64,000 nucleotides of DNA from Streptomyces sp. SDr-06 (GCF_003324565.1 NZ_QOLA01000006.1:124001-188000); one strand, 5' to 3'. Shown: positions 9,446-18,460, counted from the stretch's first letter. Numbers and translations are program-made. The notes: generated by a model not told the origin, from the letters alone.

Positions 9446-9635
9446 GGTGTTGGCAGGACTCTCTCCTTGTGTTTCTTTATTCGAAACGCTAGCATCCAGC
9501 TGGCGTTTCCGATTTCGCATCGAGTTCGGCACGAGAGCCGATGCCCCGGACCGCCCTGCTGGAACCGCCGTACACCGGTCCTGTCTGCGGACGCCGTTCG
9601 CGGTTGCCGGTTCGTTGAGCGTCAAAGGTGGGTCG

Positions 9636-10505
9636 ATGTCCTGGCCGGGTGTCACGATGGTGGATGCGTGCGTGCGGCGCGACGGCAGGGGCGGCAGCCC
9701 CACGGCCGTCACCGACGACGACCCGGCGGCGACGGATGCGGACCGGCGTGCCGTCGCTGCCGCGGCCGGCACTTCGCACGCGGCGTTCCTCGGGCCGGGG
9801 CGGACACCTGACGGTGGCCGACCGGTCCGGTTCTTCACCGCCGCCGCCGAGCTGTCCGGCTGCGGCCACGGCACCGTGGCCGCGCAGGCCGTCCGGTTGA
9901 CCCGCACCGCACTGGGCGAGCTGAAGGACCGGCAACACACCGGCGGGCGCACCTTCGACACCTTCGCGGTCCGCCGCCCCACAGGCATCGAGGTGTGGTT
10001 CGACCAGGGCCTCGTCGCGCTGCGTCACCCGGCACCGGGCGAGCGCGCCGCGGTTGTCGCCGCGCTCGGGCTCACCGCCGACGATGCGCACCCCACCGAC
10101 GCGCCACGGATCGCCGCGCCCGGCGCACCACGCATGCTGGTTCCGGTCCACGACCGGGCGGCGCTGTTCCGAGTCCGCCCACACCTCGGCAGGCTGACAG
10201 CGGCGTGCCGACGGTTCGGGCTCCTCGGCTGTTTCGTGTACGTACCGCCGATGGGCGACCAACCCGGTGCGGCGCGGATGTTCGCGCCGGCGATCGGTGT
10301 CGACGAGGACGTCGCCAATGCCAACAGCACCGGCTGCCTGGCCGCCCACCTGCTCGATACGACAGGGGCGCAGACGGTCGCGATCGAGGTGGAGCAGGGC
10401 GACACCCTCGGCCGACCGGCCAGCGTGCTCGCTTCGGCCCGGCGGGGGCCGGCGGGCATCACGGCCCGGGTCGGCGGATTGGCTGTGGTCCGGGACGGAC
10501 GCTGA
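9636..10505 (+). CDS. PhzF-family isomerase-like protein
   Basis: A 289-residue protein of the PhzF / diaminopimelate-epimerase fold. The signature FFTAAAELSGCGHGTVAA (about residues 66-83) retains the catalytic Glu and the CGH loop; the second half carries the matching NSTGCLAAHLL motif. Members catalyse proton shifts on small acids, and only a few make phenazines; none of the other phenazine genes is nearby, so a phenazine role is not supported. The ATG start is preceded by AAAGGTGGG. A truncated HxlR gene lies divergently upstream, suggesting its original regulator has decayed. Confidence 0.88.
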   Translation: MSWPGVTMVDACVRRDGRGGSPTAVTDDDPAATDADRRAVAAAAGTSHAAFLGPGRTPDGGRPVRFFTAAAELSGCGHGTVAAQAVRLTRTALGELKDRQHTGGRTFDTFAVRRPTGIEVWFDQGLVALRHPAPGERAAVVAALGLTADDAHPTDAPRIAAPGAPRMLVPVHDRAALFRVRPHLGRLTAACRRFGLLGCFVYVPPMGDQPGAARMFAPAIGVDEDVANANSTGCLAAHLLDTTGAQTVAIEVEQGDTLGRPASVLASARRGPAGITARVGGLAVVRDGR

Positions 10506-10553
10506 GGCGGCGACAGGGCCGTCCTCGTCGCCGTGCAATGGAATCCTGGTGGC

Positions 10554-10751
10554 ATGGACACATTCACAGCTCGGCTCGACGGCGCATGGGCCTGGTGGTC
10601 GGCCGCCATCGAGGAAGCGCAAGAGGGGCGTTGGATTCGTGATGCCGTGGAGCGGCAGGTGATGGCGGACATCCGCGCCGCCACCAACCCCCTGCACGGC
10701 GCCCGACCTTGTGGACACCTCCATCCGCCACGCCGGTTCCGCTGGTTCTGA
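10554..10751 (+). other. Short coding-like frame upstream of a hydrolase
   Basis: This frame encodes about 65 residues (MDTFTARLDGAWAWWSAAIEEAQEG...). The first 50 look like real protein; the last 15 turn into arginine/proline-rich sequence, as expected after a frame change. The stop TGA overlaps an ATG of the next frame (TGATG). It may be the N-terminal part of the following hydrolase separated by an indel or deletion, or a small separate coupled gene. No family recognised. Confidence 0.4.
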
Positions 10752-11386
10752 TGGCCCACAACAACGGCCTTCCCAAGGGCGAACCCCGGCTGGTGGCCAG
10801 GGCCCGGCTCACGGCCTCGTACGGCTACGCGGTGCCTTCCATCGACGCCGCCGAGTGCGGTGACCGGCCGCGATCCGCCGCCGCCGAACAGGCTCGCGCC
10901 GACCTCCGCCGGGCGATGCAGTCCGGCGAACCGGTCGACGAGATCTTCGAGTCCCTCGTCGGCCCGCTGGTCGAAAACGCGGCCCCGGAATGGCGAACCA
11001 CCCTGGACACACTCCTCACCCTCCCCGAGATCGGCGGTCCGGTCGGATACTCGGGGTGGACGGCCCTCGGTATCCGCCTCGCGGTCAGCGAGCCACGCAT
11101 CGCGGCCGCCGGTTTCTTCGCCGGGGGATACGTGCCTCGTGCCCAGCGCGAAGAGGCGCGACAGCTCACCATTCCGCTGCTGGTCCTGCTCCAGTGGGAC
11201 GACGAAGGCAACCCCCGGCAGCGGGCACTGGATCTCTTCGACGCCTTCGGCAGCAAGGAAAAGACGCTGCACGCCAACATGGGCGGGCACCTCGGCACCC
11301 CGTCGTTCGAGCGGGAGGACGGGGACCGGTTCTTCGGCCGACACCTGAGGTGGCCGAGCCGTCGGCCAGCGGCAGAGGGTCGCTGA
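10709..11386 (+). CDS. Alpha/beta hydrolase, 5' end disrupted
   Basis: The frame encodes the body of a dienelactone-hydrolase-like alpha/beta hydrolase: first core strand PVPLVLMAHNNG, nucleophile elbow GYSGWTALG (Ser in GxSxG), the acid region LLVLLQWDDEGNPRQ and the histidine segment MGGHLGTPSFE. The fold clearly begins before the first ATG (10751), since LWTPPSATPVPLVLM is typical of the preceding strand, yet upstream of 10709 this frame makes no sense and has a stop at 10640. The preceding frame overlaps it. I list the conserved part from the TTG at 10709; a frameshift or small deletion is likely. Substrate unknown. Confidence 0.65.
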   Translation: MWTPPSATPVPLVLMAHNNGLPKGEPRLVARARLTASYGYAVPSIDAAECGDRPRSAAAEQARADLRRAMQSGEPVDEIFESLVGPLVENAAPEWRTTLDTLLTLPEIGGPVGYSGWTALGIRLAVSEPRIAAAGFFAGGYVPRAQREEARQLTIPLLVLLQWDDEGNPRQRALDLFDAFGSKEKTLHANMGGHLGTPSFEREDGDRFFGRHLRWPSRRPAAEGR

Positions 11387-11804
11387 ACCTCCGTCCAGGG
11401 ATACCGTCGCGACCAGCCGAGCGTGAGGCAGCTGCCCCGCCAGCGGGGTTGGAAGACGACAGGGTGACCGCGGGCGCGGCGGCTCGTTGAGCCCCATGGT
11501 CAGTGAAGGGCACAGGGCCCCGGGACAATGGTTCCGGGGCTCTGTGCTGTGCATCGGCATGTCGCGCCGGACGCGACCACCTCCACCGGCGGGCATGCTC
11601 AGCGGAGCCAAACCGCCCGATCCGAAGGGCCCCTTGGGGTGGGGAAGGCTCTGGACGTGATGCGGGCAGAGGCGTTGAGGGCCCCAGTGGAGGTGGGCTC
11701 GCCGTAGGACGGGCAGCGAGTATCACCTGGCCGCCGACGCCATGGGCCCCTCGCCCGCTCCCCCGGCTCGGCACCGTAGACGTCCCTCCCCCGGTGCGAG
11801 CCCC
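11387..11804. other. Intergenic region between convergent genes
   Basis: No gene is supported in these 418 bases between the hydrolase and the leftward HxlR regulator. Open frames on both strands are composition shadows. The one clear structure is the hairpin listed next. Confidence 0.4.
11511..11546. terminator. Hairpin between convergent genes
   Basis: Arms cacagggccccgg and ccggggctctgtg pair over 13 positions with one G-T pair, around a 10-nt loop. It lies about 125 bases after the hydrolase stop and could end transcripts from either side. Confidence 0.6.
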
Positions 11805-12218
11805 CTACTCGCCCGGTGACTCCTCAGCGAGCTGGTTGTTGCGGTCGATCTCCGGCATGTGCGTCTCGGCCCAGACCCGCAGCGCGGAAAGCGGTCCTTC
11901 GAGCGACAGGCCGAGCTGGGTGAGTCGGTAGTGGACGGCGGGTGGCACGGTGGGTTCCACGCGCCTTGCGACCAAGCCGTCGCGGACCAGGCTCTGCAAG
12001 GTGACGGACAGCATCTTCTGCGAGATGCCCGGGATTCGGCGCCGCAGTTCCGCGAAGCGGACCTCCCCCGGTGCCTCCTCGGCCAGCACCTTGACCGCCA
12101 TGGACGTCCACTTCGTGCCGACCCGGTCCAGTAGCTGACGGGTCGGGCACATCGGATCCAGCAGGTCTCCGCGATCGCGGGGCCGCCGACCGCGCGCGTT
12201 TCGCTCGGACGTGGTCAC
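11805..12218 (-). CDS. HxlR-family winged-helix transcriptional regulator
   Basis: A 137-residue DNA-binding protein. CPTRQLLDRVGTKWTSMAVKVLAEEAPGEVRFAELRRRIPGISQKMLSVTLQSLVRDGLV is a complete HxlR (DUF24) domain; the leading Cys (near residue 24) is the position used for redox or electrophile sensing in some relatives. It is divergent from an epoxide-hydrolase-like gene, its probable target. Start is GTG with a weak site. A palindrome lies in the shared promoter region. Confidence 0.92.
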   Translation of the reverse strand: MTTSERNARGRRPRDRGDLLDPMCPTRQLLDRVGTKWTSMAVKVLAEEAPGEVRFAELRRRIPGISQKMLSVTLQSLVRDGLVARRVEPTVPPAVHYRLTQLGLSLEGPLSALRVWAETHMPEIDRNNQLAEESPGE

Positions 12219-12278
12219 CCCGGCCTCACCACCTGATTCGAAAGTGCCGTCTTGGGCCGACCAGGGTAGTTCCCTAGC

Positions 12279-12291
12279 GTGACCTGGTCAC
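12279..12291. promoter_or_regulatory. Palindrome in the HxlR/hydrolase divergent promoter
   Basis: gtgacctggtcac is a perfect inverted repeat (GTGAC-ctg-GTCAC) 29 bases upstream of the hydrolase start and 60 bases from the HxlR start. A candidate operator for the HxlR regulator, by position only. Confidence 0.35.
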
Positions 12292-12320
12292 TATCACGCA
12301 CTACTTCTCCGGAGGGCCCC

Positions 12321-13172
12321 ATGCCCGAGCTGCGACGGATTCACGTCAACGGTGTCGAACTCAACGTCGCCCTCGCCGGATCCGGTCCGGCCGTCCTCCT
12401 GCTGCACGGCTTTCCGCACACCTGGGAGCTGTGGACTGAGGTCATGGCCGATCTTTCCAGCCGCTATCGCGTCATCGCACCGGACCTGCGGGGGTTCGGC
12501 GCCAGCAGCCGGGCCACCTCCGGATACGACGCGAGCGCCCTCGCCGAGGACGCCGCGGCTCTCCTCGCGGCGCTGGGGGCGACATCTGCCGCGGTGGTGG
12601 GCATCGACGCGGGCACCCCACCCGCCTTCCTCCTCGCCCTGCGCCGCCCCGACCTCGTACGACGCCTCGTCCTGATGGAGTCCCTGCTGGGCAGGCTGCC
12701 CGGCGCCGAGAACTTCCTCGCCGACGGGCCACCGTGGTGGTTCGGCTTCCATGCGGCCGCGCCCGGCCTCGCCGAGACCGTGCTGGAGGGCCACGAGGCC
12801 GACTACGTCGACTGGTTCCTGCGCAGCGGCACGCTGGGCGAGGGGGTGCGCCCCGACGTTCGGGACGCCTTCGTCCGCGCGTACACCGGACGCGTGGCAT
12901 TGAGCTGCGCGTTCTCCTACTACCGGGCACTGCCCGAGAGCGCGGCCCAGATCGAGCGGGCAGTCGCCGACGCCCGGCTGACGGTGCCGACCATGGCACT
13001 GGGCGCCCGGCCCGTCGGATCCGCACTGGAGCGGCAACTCCGCCCGGTCACCGACGATCTCACCGGCCACGTCATAGAAGACTGCGGCCACATCATCCCG
13101 CTGCACCGGCCGCACGCTCTGCTCGCGCTGCTCCGTCCGTTCCTGGCCGGTGAGGACACCGGAGCGGCCTGA
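12321..13172 (+). CDS. Epoxide-hydrolase-like alpha/beta hydrolase
   Basis: A 283-residue cytoplasmic hydrolase. The HGFPHTWELW motif (oxyanion-hole HGxP followed by WxxW), the nucleophile turn VVGIDAGTPPAF with Asp96, and the closing DCGHIIPLHRP with the catalytic His match the epoxide hydrolase / haloacid dehalogenase branch, which use an Asp nucleophile. Relatives usually read GHDWGG at the elbow; here it is GIDAGT, so activity could be altered. Start chosen at the ATG with GGAGG 5 bases upstream. It is divergent from an HxlR regulator. Confidence 0.85.
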   Translation: MPELRRIHVNGVELNVALAGSGPAVLLLHGFPHTWELWTEVMADLSSRYRVIAPDLRGFGASSRATSGYDASALAEDAAALLAALGATSAAVVGIDAGTPPAFLLALRRPDLVRRLVLMESLLGRLPGAENFLADGPPWWFGFHAAAPGLAETVLEGHEADYVDWFLRSGTLGEGVRPDVRDAFVRAYTGRVALSCAFSYYRALPESAAQIERAVADARLTVPTMALGARPVGSALERQLRPVTDDLTGHVIEDCGHIIPLHRPHALLALLRPFLAGEDTGAA

Positions 13173-13446
13173 CGGGAACTACACGGGCCGCCTGGACGTG
13201 CTCCGACGACATTCGACCGGTGCTCGACCACTTGGCTCAGGTCCTGGACACCGCACCGGCAGACCTGCGGGTGGATCGACCGCGGGATGAACGATGCCCA
13301 GGCCCCGTGCCTCGCGGTGTTCGGACGCCCGACCACCGGCGGCGAACGCGAACAGGGCCCTGCATTCGGGGGGAAAATTCCATGAAGCCGTCCACATCGG
13401 GGTCGCCAAGGATGACCGGACAGCCCGGGCGCGCTATGCCTGAACG

Positions 13447-14118
13447 GTGATCAAGATCCGGTCCCGTATCGTCGCCGCACTCGCGGTGCCCGCCTTGTCT
13501 CTGTGCGGCCTCCCCGGCTCCGCCGCCGCAACCCCGCTGCCGAGTCCCGCGCTCGACGCGATCGTCACCGCCGTTCCGCAAGCCAAACTGGGCTTCAGCT
13601 GGCATTCCGGCTGCCCGGTCGCGCCCTCCGAGCTCCGGCTCGTGCAGCTGAACCACTGGGGCTTCGACGGCCAGGTCCACCGGGGTGAACTCGTCGTGCG
13701 CGACCGTGCGGTGGCCCCGCTTCTCCAGGTCTTCGAGCGGGCCCTGCAGACGCAATTTCCCATCCGGCAGATGCGCGTGATGGCCGAGTTCGGGGGAAGT
13801 GACGAGGCGGCCATGGCCGCCGACAACACCTCCGCCTTCAACTGCCGCGCGGTGACCGGCGATCCGTCCGAGGTCTCCCAGCACTCGTACGGGGACGCGG
13901 TGGACATCAACACCCTGGAGAACCCGTACGTCGATGTGAACGACAAGGTGTACCCCCCAGCCGGCGCCGCCTTCCTGGACCGGTCCCAGCAGGCGAAGGG
14001 CATGATCCATTCCGGGGATGTGATCACCACGGCGATGCGCGGGATCGGCTGGCAGTGGGGCGGCCGCTGGAATCCGCCGGACTACCAGCACTTCTCGGCC
14101 AACGGACGCTCGGCGTGA
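13447..14118 (+). CDS. Secreted M15-family D-alanyl-D-alanine carboxypeptidase-like protein
   Basis: A 223-residue exported peptidase likely acting on peptidoglycan stem peptides. An N-terminal signal peptide (IVAALAVPALSLCGLPGSAAA) precedes a VanY/CwlK-type domain. The zinc ligands are visible: His146 and Asp150 in SQHSYGDAVDIN and His215 in DYQHFS. The GTG start has no strong ribosome-binding site, but the signal peptide begins immediately after it. It stands alone, with a 274-base gap before it in which I see no gene. Confidence 0.88.
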   Translation: MIKIRSRIVAALAVPALSLCGLPGSAAATPLPSPALDAIVTAVPQAKLGFSWHSGCPVAPSELRLVQLNHWGFDGQVHRGELVVRDRAVAPLLQVFERALQTQFPIRQMRVMAEFGGSDEAAMAADNTSAFNCRAVTGDPSEVSQHSYGDAVDINTLENPYVDVNDKVYPPAGAAFLDRSQQAKGMIHSGDVITTAMRGIGWQWGGRWNPPDYQHFSANGRSA

Positions 14119-14306
14119 CCAGCCGCGCCGGGATGCGCGGTCGCTGGAGCGCCATGGTCCTGGCCCCTGGAGGCCAGGTCGCCGGGCGGGAGGGGTGAAT
14201 CGGCGGGTCCGGACGGTGCCAGAACCAGGTGCCCTTCCGGCCGGTGTGCGATGCACGATCTAGCGATACGATTGTGACGTACATCACCTTGGATGAAGGT
14301 GCGGCC

Positions 14307-15953
14307 ATGGGCGTATCCGAGGCGACACCCGTCACGCGCGACGGTCGACCCGGCCTGAGGCGAGAGATCGGCTTCGTGGGGCTGATCTGGGCCTCCGAGG
14401 GGTCGATCATTGGATCCGGCTGGCTGTTCGGCGCACAGAAGGCACTGGGGGTCGCCGGACCCGCCGCCATCATTTCCTGGGGAATCGGCAGTGTCGCGAT
14501 CCTGATCCTCGCGCTGGTCCACGCCGAGCTCGGCGGAATGTACCCGGTCTCCGGCGGCACGGCCCGCTTCCCGCACTACGCCTTCGGCGGAGCCGCCGGA
14601 GCGTCGTTCGGCTGGTTCTCCTGGCTCCAGGCGGCCACGGTCGCACCCATCGAAGTGCTGGCGATGATCACGTACGGCCAGCACTACTCCTGGGCCAAAG
14701 GCTGGCTGAAGATCAAGGGCGGCCAGGATCTTCTGACCGCTTCCGGGATCGCCGTCGCGATCGCGCTGATGGCGGTCATCACCGCCATCAACTTCCTCAG
14801 CATCCGGCTGCTGGCCCGCACCAACAGCGCGGCGACCTGGTGGAAGGTCGGCATCCCGCTGCTGACGATCTTCGTGCTCGCCATCGTCCAGTTCCACGGA
14901 AGCAACTTCACCGCGGCCGACGGATTCAACCCCTACGGCGCGAAGGGCATCCTGGGCGCGGTCTCCACGAGCGGCATCATCTTCGCGCTGCTGGGCTTCG
15001 AGCAGGCCGACCAGCTCGCGGGAGAGAGCGCGAACCCGAAGCGCGACATCCCGCGAGCGGTGATCGGCTCCATCGTGATCGGCGCGATCATCTACATCCT
15101 GCTGCAGGTCGCCTTCCTCGCCGCACTGCCCGGCTCGCAGATTCACGGCACCTGGGCCACCGCCGCGTTCAACACCCTGACCGGCCCGTTCGCCCAGCTC
15201 GCCACCCTTCTCAGCCTGGGCTGGCTGGCCGCCATCCTCTATCTCGACGCGGTGGTCTCCCCCGCCGGTACGGGCCTGATCTACATCACCGGTTCCTCGC
15301 GGGTCTCCTACGGGCTGAGCCGCAACGGCTACATTCCGCAGGTCTTCGAGAAGACCACCCGGCGCGGCGTTCCCTGGCCCGGCCTCATCGCCGCGTTCGT
15401 GACTGGCTGCATCTGCTTCCTGCCGTTCCCGAGCTGGCAGTCGCTGGTGGGACTGATCACCAGCGCCAGTGTGCTGATGTACGCCGGCGCGCCGCTGTCC
15501 TTCGGCGTCTTCCGCAACCGCCTGCCGAACGCCGAACGCCCCTACCGCCTGCCCGGCGGAAGCTGGATGTCGCCACTGGCCTTCGTGGTCGCCAACCTCC
15601 TGATCCTGTGGTCGGGATGGAGCACCGACTGGAAGTTGGGAGTGGCGATCCTCATCGGCTACGTCATCCTGATCGCCAACCGGGTGTTCAAGATGAACCC
15701 GATCACGCCGCAGCTCGATCTGCGGGCGGCGCAGTGGTTGCCCGTCTATCTGATCGGCATGGGACTCATCGTCTACGCCAGCGACTTCGGCCCCCTCAAG
15801 CACCCGTGGTTCCCGCTGTGGTGGGACATGGCCGTCGTGGCGGTGTTCAGCCTCGTCATCTACTACTGGGCGCTCGCGGTGGCACTGCCGAGCGAGAAGA
15901 TCCAGCAGATGATCGACCAGGTGGTGGTCCCGGAGGAGGCGGACATCAAGTGA
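14307..15953 (+). CDS. APC-superfamily amino-acid permease
   Basis: A 548-residue inner-membrane transporter with about 12-14 hydrophobic segments. LREIGFVGLIWASEGSIIGSGWLFG is the conserved first helix with the G-S/T-G-like substrate loop; FALLGFEQADQLAGESANPKRDIPRAVIGS is the hallmark helix 6 region of amino-acid permeases. The long C-terminus (LPSEKIQQMIDQVVV) resembles aspartate/proton symporter-like proteins, but the substrate cannot be assigned. Start chosen at the ATG of MGVSEATPV, with GAAGGT upstream. It is monocistronic, followed by a hairpin. Confidence 0.9.
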   Translation: MGVSEATPVTRDGRPGLRREIGFVGLIWASEGSIIGSGWLFGAQKALGVAGPAAIISWGIGSVAILILALVHAELGGMYPVSGGTARFPHYAFGGAAGASFGWFSWLQAATVAPIEVLAMITYGQHYSWAKGWLKIKGGQDLLTASGIAVAIALMAVITAINFLSIRLLARTNSAATWWKVGIPLLTIFVLAIVQFHGSNFTAADGFNPYGAKGILGAVSTSGIIFALLGFEQADQLAGESANPKRDIPRAVIGSIVIGAIIYILLQVAFLAALPGSQIHGTWATAAFNTLTGPFAQLATLLSLGWLAAILYLDAVVSPAGTGLIYITGSSRVSYGLSRNGYIPQVFEKTTRRGVPWPGLIAAFVTGCICFLPFPSWQSLVGLITSASVLMYAGAPLSFGVFRNRLPNAERPYRLPGGSWMSPLAFVVANLLILWSGWSTDWKLGVAILIGYVILIANRVFKMNPITPQLDLRAAQWLPVYLIGMGLIVYASDFGPLKHPWFPLWWDMAVVAVFSLVIYYWALAVALPSEKIQQMIDQVVVPEEADIK

Positions 15954-15969
15954 TCCCCGTCCACGGATG

Positions 15970-16006
15970 ACGGGAGCGGCCCGGCGTGGTGCGCCACTGC
16001 TCCCGT
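15970..16006 (+). terminator. Hairpin terminator after permease gene
   Basis: Arms acgggagc and gctcccgt (8 bp, perfect) around a 21-nt GC-rich loop, 17 bases after the permease stop and followed by a T pair. Confidence 0.55.
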
Positions 16007-16333
16007 TCAGCCATGCCCGGTGTGGAGCAACTCCGTTGGCGTGAGCGCGAATTCAGCGTCCCCGCGGCCGGACTCCGAGCAGCGTGGCGAACAGTTTCTG
16101 CGCCACCACCGCTGGCCGTGTCGGCCTTGCGCTGCGGGTGGCACGCTCTGCCTCCGTCTGCGGCAGCACCGAGAACCGCTGATTCACCCTCAGCCCGAAG
16201 GCTCCGCCTTGTCGGGTGCCGGACCGGCGTCGGACGGCAGCCCGCAGCCGGGCTCGGCGAAGCCGGGTTCCACTGCTGCGGGCTTCCTCGGTGGCTTCCG
16301 ACGGGTGCGCCGCGAGACGCAGGGCGAAGACCG
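16007..16333. other. Unassigned spacer between permease and tautomerase genes
   Basis: No gene recognised. One rightward frame contains a Cys/Arg-rich stretch (GEQFLRHHRWPCRPCAAGG) that could be a decayed protein fragment, but I cannot tie it to a family. Confidence 0.3.
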
Positions 16334-16765
16334 TCAGCTCGTTGCCTCGGCGGCCGTGGGGACGTCCTTCATGCGCTCGTCATATCCGGTGGCGGGGTTG
16401 ACCACGCGACCGGCGGCCCACCAGTTCTCGCTGGCTGTTTCCATGATCGCCATCAGGATGTCCTCCTCGGGAACGTCGGCGAAGAGCTGGAGGTTGTTGA
16501 CGATCGCCTGGAACAGTTCGGCCTTCTGCTCGGCGGTGCGGTGATTGAAGGTCAGCTGGACGAGCATCGTGCGCTCGCTGCGCCGCAGGCCGAACACGAC
16601 CGGCTGCATCTGGAAGTTGTCGGGCGAGACCTCGTGGAACACGTGAAACTGGTCGTCCTGAGGGATCTTCAGCACGTCGACCATGGCCTTGTGCAGTCCC
16701 AGGGAGACGTTCCGACGGTATTCGGGGGTGGTCCCCTGGCGCAGATAGATGTTGATCAAGGGCAT
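16334..16765 (-). CDS. Tautomerase-superfamily protein
   Basis: A 143-residue protein beginning MPLINIYLRQGTTPEYRRNVS; after removal of Met the N-terminal proline is the catalytic base of the 4-oxalocrotonate tautomerase superfamily. It is longer than the 60-80-residue single-domain tautomerases and resembles the duplicated-length group. It lies 90 bases downstream of the carboxymuconolactone-decarboxylase-like gene on the same strand, so the two are probably one operon for a small aromatic or keto-acid compound, controlled by the divergent LysR protein. Confidence 0.85.
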   Translation of the reverse strand: MPLINIYLRQGTTPEYRRNVSLGLHKAMVDVLKIPQDDQFHVFHEVSPDNFQMQPVVFGLRRSERTMLVQLTFNHRTAEQKAELFQAIVNNLQLFADVPEEDILMAIMETASENWWAAGRVVNPATGYDERMKDVPTAAEATS

Positions 16766-16855
16766 GACGTCTTGCCTTCCGTGTGCGTCGTTGTCCGTGG
16801 TTGTGGTGGCCGCCTCGGGCCCTGCCGGTGTGGGCGATTCAGGCCGTGGGCGCCT

Positions 16856-17467
16856 CTACGGTCCGAGCGGGGTGCCGGTACCTGGAAAACAGGCCAGCAG
16901 TGCCGACGTGCTGAGGTACTGACCGACGAGGGTCACCAGGGCGATGACGGTGTTCGTACCGAACGCCGCCACCGCCTCGTCATAGAGGTCGTGCTCCACG
17001 CGGTGGTCGCGGACCAGCGCGGTCGCCAGACGGTGGGCCACCTCGGCGTCGGGGCGCAGGCCGCGCGGAGCCTCGCCCCGGTGCAGAGCCTTGATGGCTT
17101 GCTCGGGCAGGCCCGCCTTCCCGGCGGCGGCGGTGTGGGCGTACAGCGCGTATTCGGCGCGCCATTGAGCGGCCACGGTGAGGACGACCACCTCCCGGAC
17201 ATCTGCCGCGATGCCGACCCGGGTCAGGGCCTCGGCCCACTCCAGCAGAGGCGCGGCGAGGTGCGGGACACGCAGCAGGGCGTTGAAGGGGCCGATGAAC
17301 CGGCCGTCGGGCAGCGCGGCCGTGTACCCGGCCTCTTCAGCGTGGCGAGCCCGCGTGGCCAGCAGGCGGTCGTGCAGCGTGCGCTGCGCCTCGTCGAGGG
17401 TGTCGGGAAGAAGGAGAGGCAGTCGGCCGCCCAGTCCGGACGTCTCGTTCGTGGCGTGCTCGTTCAT
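16856..17467 (-). CDS. Carboxymuconolactone-decarboxylase-family protein
   Basis: A 203-residue all-helical protein. LADVREVVVLTVAAQWRAEYALYAHTAAAGKAGLPEQAIKALHRGE matches the core helices of the CMD/AhpD family, but the CxxC pair of peroxide-reducing AhpD is absent (AEYALYAH instead), so a decarboxylase-like or unknown role is more likely than peroxidase. It is followed by a tautomerase gene and faces a LysR regulator 81 bases away, a typical degradative layout. Confidence 0.82.
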   Translation of the reverse strand: MNEHATNETSGLGGRLPLLLPDTLDEAQRTLHDRLLATRARHAEEAGYTAALPDGRFIGPFNALLRVPHLAAPLLEWAEALTRVGIAADVREVVVLTVAAQWRAEYALYAHTAAAGKAGLPEQAIKALHRGEAPRGLRPDAEVAHRLATALVRDHRVEHDLYDEAVAAFGTNTVIALVTLVGQYLSTSALLACFPGTGTPLGP

Positions 17468-17548
17468 GCCTCCACGCTAGGAACGTCCGAGGCATTCCAC
17501 CAACGAAGATCCGGCATGATGGACATGCCGTTTGCTCATGGAGGGCTT

Positions 17549-18460
17549 GTGGAGATCACGCTGGTCGGGCTGCGGGTGCTGCGCGAGGTGGCGGAACGGG
17601 GCACGTTCACGGCCGCGGCAGGAGCCCTCGGATACACGCAGTCTGCCGTCTCCCGACAGGTGGCCGCGCTGGAACAGGCCGCCGGCGCCCGGCTCTTCGA
17701 CCGCCACCCCGGCGGTGTCCGACTGACCGCGGCGGGCCGCGCTCTGCTGCGGCACGCCGTGGTCGCCCTGGACGCCCTGGAGGCAGCCGACCGGGAGCTC
17801 AGCGGCGCGCAGGAGGTGGAGAGGGGCCGCGTCCGGCTCGGCTTCTTCCCCCTCGCGGGAGCGGTGATCGTGCCCCGAGCCCTGGCGCTGTTGCGCGAGG
17901 AGCACCCGCACATCCAGGTGACCACGCGCGAAGGGACCACTCCCTCCCTCACGCGCGCGCTGCGCGCCGGAACCCTGGATCTCGCCCTCCTGACCTCGCG
18001 GCCGCCGCACCGGTCACCCGACACGGATGCGCCGCCCCTGCGCGTCGAGCCGTTGCTGGAAGTGCGGTTGGCCGTGGCGGTTCCGACCCACGGACCGTTC
18101 GCCGACCGGGGCAGCGTCAGCGTCGAGGAGATCGCGGGAGCACCGTGGGTCGCCGGCCCCGGCACCGCGGACGAGCCGATGCTCGGCATCTGGCCCGGTC
18201 TGCCCGGGCGGCCCCAGGTCCACCACACCGCCCGCGACTGGCTGACCAAGCTCCACCTGGTCGCGGCGGGCGCCGGCCTCACCACGGCCACTCCGGCGCT
18301 GCTCCCCGCCGCCCCGCCCGGCGTGCGCTTCGTGTCCGTCGACGGCGTAGCTGACGAGGTGCGCCGCGTCAGCCTGGTGCGCATGCCGGGCCCCCCAGCG
18401 GCCTCGATGCAGGCGCTCGTACGCGCCCTGCGCGGCCAAGCCGCCGATCTCGACGGCTGA
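17549..18460 (+). CDS. LysR-family transcriptional regulator
   Basis: A 303-residue regulator. The N-terminal winged helix-turn-helix is LRVLREVAERGTFTAAAGALGYTQSAVSRQVAALEQAAGARLFDRHPGGVRLT; the rest is the two-lobe effector-binding domain (RVRLGFFPLAGAVIVPRALALLREEHP...). The GTG at 17549 follows GGAGG by 4 bases and matches the family N-terminus; ATG codons at 17516, 17519 and 17525 are in frame and possible. It is divergent from the CMD-tautomerase pair and likely activates it. The next gene runs in the opposite direction 42 bases beyond its stop. Confidence 0.92.
   Translation: MEITLVGLRVLREVAERGTFTAAAGALGYTQSAVSRQVAALEQAAGARLFDRHPGGVRLTAAGRALLRHAVVALDALEAADRELSGAQEVERGRVRLGFFPLAGAVIVPRALALLREEHPHIQVTTREGTTPSLTRALRAGTLDLALLTSRPPHRSPDTDAPPLRVEPLLEVRLAVAVPTHGPFADRGSVSVEEIAGAPWVAGPGTADEPMLGIWPGLPGRPQVHHTARDWLTKLHLVAAGAGLTTATPALLPAAPPGVRFVSVDGVADEVRRVSLVRMPGPPAASMQALVRALRGQAADLDG

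Noticed and set aside
9636..10505. PhzF-family gene as a sign of a phenazine cluster.
   Set aside because: No other phenazine genes are nearby, and most PhzF-fold proteins are unrelated to phenazines.
12600..12620. GIDAGT instead of GHDWGG in the epoxide-hydrolase-like protein, considered as evidence of a pseudogene.
   Set aside because: The nucleophile Asp and catalytic His remain and the gene is intact with a good ribosome-binding site, so I kept it as a functional gene with altered elbow.
14082..15803. A 573-codon leftward frame opposite the amino-acid permease.
   Set aside because: Translation is a charged Gly/Asp/Arg mixture with no domain, while the other strand encodes a clear APC permease.
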